Of a stretch of 5,859 nucleotides of DNA, positions 4,150-5,859 are shown in pieces. Every line of letters begins with the position of its first letter. Position 1 is the stretch's first letter. Location: positions 1 through 5,859 of the forward strand of contig JAFGIZ010000001.1 in assembly GCA_016929365.1 (NCBI GenBank), given 5' to 3'. The notes under the pieces are model-generated. The model had not been told where the DNA came from. It searched no databases and worked only from the letters and a program-made list of their open reading frames with translations. A program made the translations under genes and the position numbers. The DNA comes from Lentisphaerota bacterium (lineage in GTDB: Bacteria > Verrucomicrobiota > Kiritimatiellia > UBA8416 > JAFGIZ01).

Positions 4150-5859
4150 CCGGACGGCGACGGGGGGTGAGGCGGACCGCGGGGAGCGCCGGCGCGGGAT
4201 TGCGCTGGTGATCTGCCTGGGGATGCTGAGCGTGATGATGGTGCTGGCCGTGTCGTTCGCGATCTCGATGCGGACCGAACGCGTCGCGGCCGGCAACGCC
4301 GTGGAGATCATGAAGGCGCGCCAACTCGTGTACGGGGCCCTCTCGCGGGCCCTGTGGGACATCGAGCGGGACATGGCGCGCAACAGCATGGTCGGGTATC
4401 CGGCGCACTGGGGTGTCGAGACCGCGGCGGCGGATTTCAAGAACGCGGTAACATTCAACACCGGGGAAGCCGCCCTGCTTATGCCGCGCGGGGTTTTGCG
4501 GAGCAGCGGCAAGCTGGCCTCGCGGGGCACGAATATGGCCGCCGCGGGGAATACGATTTTCGACGGGAACGCGGACTGGGAGGAGACGCGCCTGAAATAT
4601 GCGCTCGATCCGTGGTCCACGATTGTGGAGGGGTTGTCCCCGGGCGGCGGGTATCAGCAGGGCTATATCGACCGGTATGACACGGGGAACGCTTCCGGCA
4701 ATACGCACGATGAGTTGTGGGCCAAGAACACGGGCGGCAGCCGGATGAACTGGGGCAAGGACTGGTACCGGATCGTGGAGCCGGCCCTGCCGCAGTGGTG
4801 GCCGGTGACGAACGTGGGGCGGTACGCCTACCTGGTGGTGAACGTCTCGGGCCTTCTGGACGCCAACCGGGCCGGACACGCCAGTCCGTCGGCGACGATG
4901 CGGCCCACCGGGCACGACGCGGAGGACATCGACCTGTCGCGGCTGACGGAATTCCGGCCCGGGGTCCCGGCCGGGGAGGGGGCGGAGGTCACGGCCTTCG
5001 TGAACAACCGGACCACGTACCCGTATCCGTATGCCAGCCTGGCGGAATTGAAGTCGCAGAACGCCGTCTTCGACAACGAAAGTCCCCGTCACTTCTTCAC
5101 CTACACGCGCGCGGAGGGGCGGCAGGGGGCGGCTACCGTGCCCGTGTTTATCGGCGGCGATGAAAACGACCTGGACGGAACGAAGGAGCAGGAGATCAAG
5201 AGCGCGCTGGGGGCGATGGGTATACCGTCGACGCAGGAACGGGACGTGCTTTACCGGAACCTGATCGACTACGTGGACGCCGACGATGTTCCGTATTCGC
5301 TGACGGGCCCGTACGTGGAAGCCGTGCCCATGCTCAACGAGGTGTTCGCGACGAACACCCTGACGGTCAACGCGGCGGGCGGCGTGAACGGCCAGCTGCG
5401 TGTCTTCTTCGAGTACTGGTATCCGTTCGGCGAGGAAGGAGAAGACTTTACGCTCTACAGCAGCGTATCGACCCCGACCAATCTCCCGGGCGGCCTGACG
5501 GTTATCCCGGCGCCGCAGCCGCCCCCGACGCGCGATTTCGCGCCCGGCGAATTCTTCTACGTGATCCAGCGTTTCCGCATGATGGGCGGTACCAATGCGC
5601 TCAGCGGCGGGTTGAACTACAACCTGGGGCTCGAAGCGCGGGTGGCGTCGGGGGGCGACACCGTCGACGTGATGCCGCCGCTCAGTTTGAATATCAAGGT
5701 GCCCGAGCCGGCGGCCTTTCCGGCGACCGTGTCCGGGGGCGGGGGGCACGACGTGGTCGATCCGAGGATGAACTGGCACGAGAGACAGTGGGCGAATATT
5801 GCGCCTTTCGAGTACCACACGACCATCGAGGGTGTGAACGGCAAAACCGTCAACAGCAA
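4136..5859 (+). CDS. gspK: GspK-like minor pseudopilin, very large, 3' end beyond the window
   Basis: 574 complete codons are open from ATG 4136 to the window edge, with no stop. The start overlaps the gspJ-like 3' end by 14 bases; no strong ribosome site is seen, so coupling is likely, and no other start lies before the hydrophobic helix. The 21-residue leader ends ERRRG; the +1 side reads IALVICLGMLSVMMVLAVSF without Glu at +5, as is normal for GspK. Later family-like landmarks are GRYAYLVVNVSGLLDAN (228-244), corresponding to the D-x-x-G-x-x-N segment of GspK, and NLIDYVDADDVP (375-386) followed by VEAVPMLNEV (394-403), corresponding to the helical-domain LidwiD...P and ELL segments. GspK caps the pseudopilus tip. 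Typical GspK is about 300-350 residues; here the GspK-like part ends near 405, and a further beta-rich region (405-574 and on) with an NWHERQW motif follows. It has no recognised function. Confidence 0.82.
   Translation, partial: MTWNSRTATGGEADRGERRRGIALVICLGMLSVMMVLAVSFAISMRTERVAAGNAVEIMKARQLVYGALSRALWDIERDMARNSMVGYPAHWGVETAAADFKNAVTFNTGEAALLMPRGVLRSSGKLASRGTNMAAAGNTIFDGNADWEETRLKYALDPWSTIVEGLSPGGGYQQGYIDRYDTGNASGNTHDELWAKNTGGSRMNWGKDWYRIVEPALPQWWPVTNVGRYAYLVVNVSGLLDANRAGHASPSATMRPTGHDAEDIDLSRLTEFRPGVPAGEGAEVTAFVNNRTTYPYPYASLAELKSQNAVFDNESPRHFFTYTRAEGRQGAATVPVFIGGDENDLDGTKEQEIKSALGAMGIPSTQERDVLYRNLIDYVDADDVPYSLTGPYVEAVPMLNEVFATNTLTVNAAGGVNGQLRVFFEYWYPFGEEGEDFTLYSSVSTPTNLPGGLTVIPAPQPPPTRDFAPGEFFYVIQRFRMMGGTNALSGGLNYNLGLEARVASGGDTVDVMPPLSLNIKVPEPAAFPATVSGGGGHDVVDPRMNWHERQWANIAPFEYHTTIEGVNGKTVNS

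Noticed and set aside
3553..4620. Minus-strand frame containing a PETRNPKP-type peptide repeat
   Set aside because: The peptide repeat is only the reverse reading of the 7-bp DNA repeat in the gspJ-like leader. The DNA repeat is reported instead.
3824..5818. A 664-codon open frame on the minus strand across the gspJ- and gspK-like genes
   Set aside because: Its product is rich in Arg, His, Pro and Val with no recognisable domain. It mirrors the GC-biased codon structure of the plus-strand genes, which have clear family motifs. It is a shadow frame.

Overview
The window is a GC-rich, gene-dense stretch on which every credible gene reads on the + strand. It carries the inner-membrane assembly protein and the pseudopilin block of a type II secretion system (T2SS), or a closely related type IV filament machine. 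The order is the end of gspF, three GspG-like pseudopilins in tandem, then gspH-, gspI-, gspJ- and gspK-like genes. This matches the canonical gspF-G-H-I-J-K order, except that the single major-pseudopilin gene is replaced by three divergent ones. The host must be Gram-negative and diderm. The expanded pseudopilin set, the very large GspK-like protein, the DPWG and DDI.SW style pseudopilin C-termini and the CCCGAAA-type heptamer repeat suggest the PVC superphylum (Kiritimatiellota, Verrucomicrobiota, Lentisphaerota or Planctomycetota). That placement is inference; there is no rRNA or marker gene here.

Layout: 1-837 is the C-terminal part of GspF, whose start lies before the window. 838-973 is the only real intergenic gap (136 bases). 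It holds GC-rich palindromes and a good match to a sigma-54 (-24/-12) promoter at 914-930, placed to drive the pseudopilin block separately from gspF. From 974 to the window end, seven prepilin-like genes follow with gaps of 30 bases or less, or with overlaps: 974-1606, 1624-2154, 2151-2582, 2591-3049, 3080-3577, 3577-4149 and 4136 to beyond 5859. ATGA and TGATG junctions suggest translational coupling.

How they work together (family knowledge): GspF sits in the inner membrane with the GspE ATPase. Prepilin peptidase cuts each pseudopilin after the Gly before its hydrophobic helix. The G-type subunits polymerise into the periplasmic pseudopilus, and H, I, J and K form its tip. The filament pushes substrate through the GspD outer-membrane channel. 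GspC, D, E, L, M and the peptidase are not in this window.

The main oddities are: three tandem GspG-like proteins with progressively degenerate C-terminal calcium loops; acidic DxDxD loops in two pseudopilins; four copies of a 7-bp repeat plus an 11-bp perfect hairpin lying in frame inside the cleaved leader of the gspJ-like gene; and a GspK-like protein already 574 residues long at the window edge. I found no RNA gene, CRISPR array or insertion sequence.
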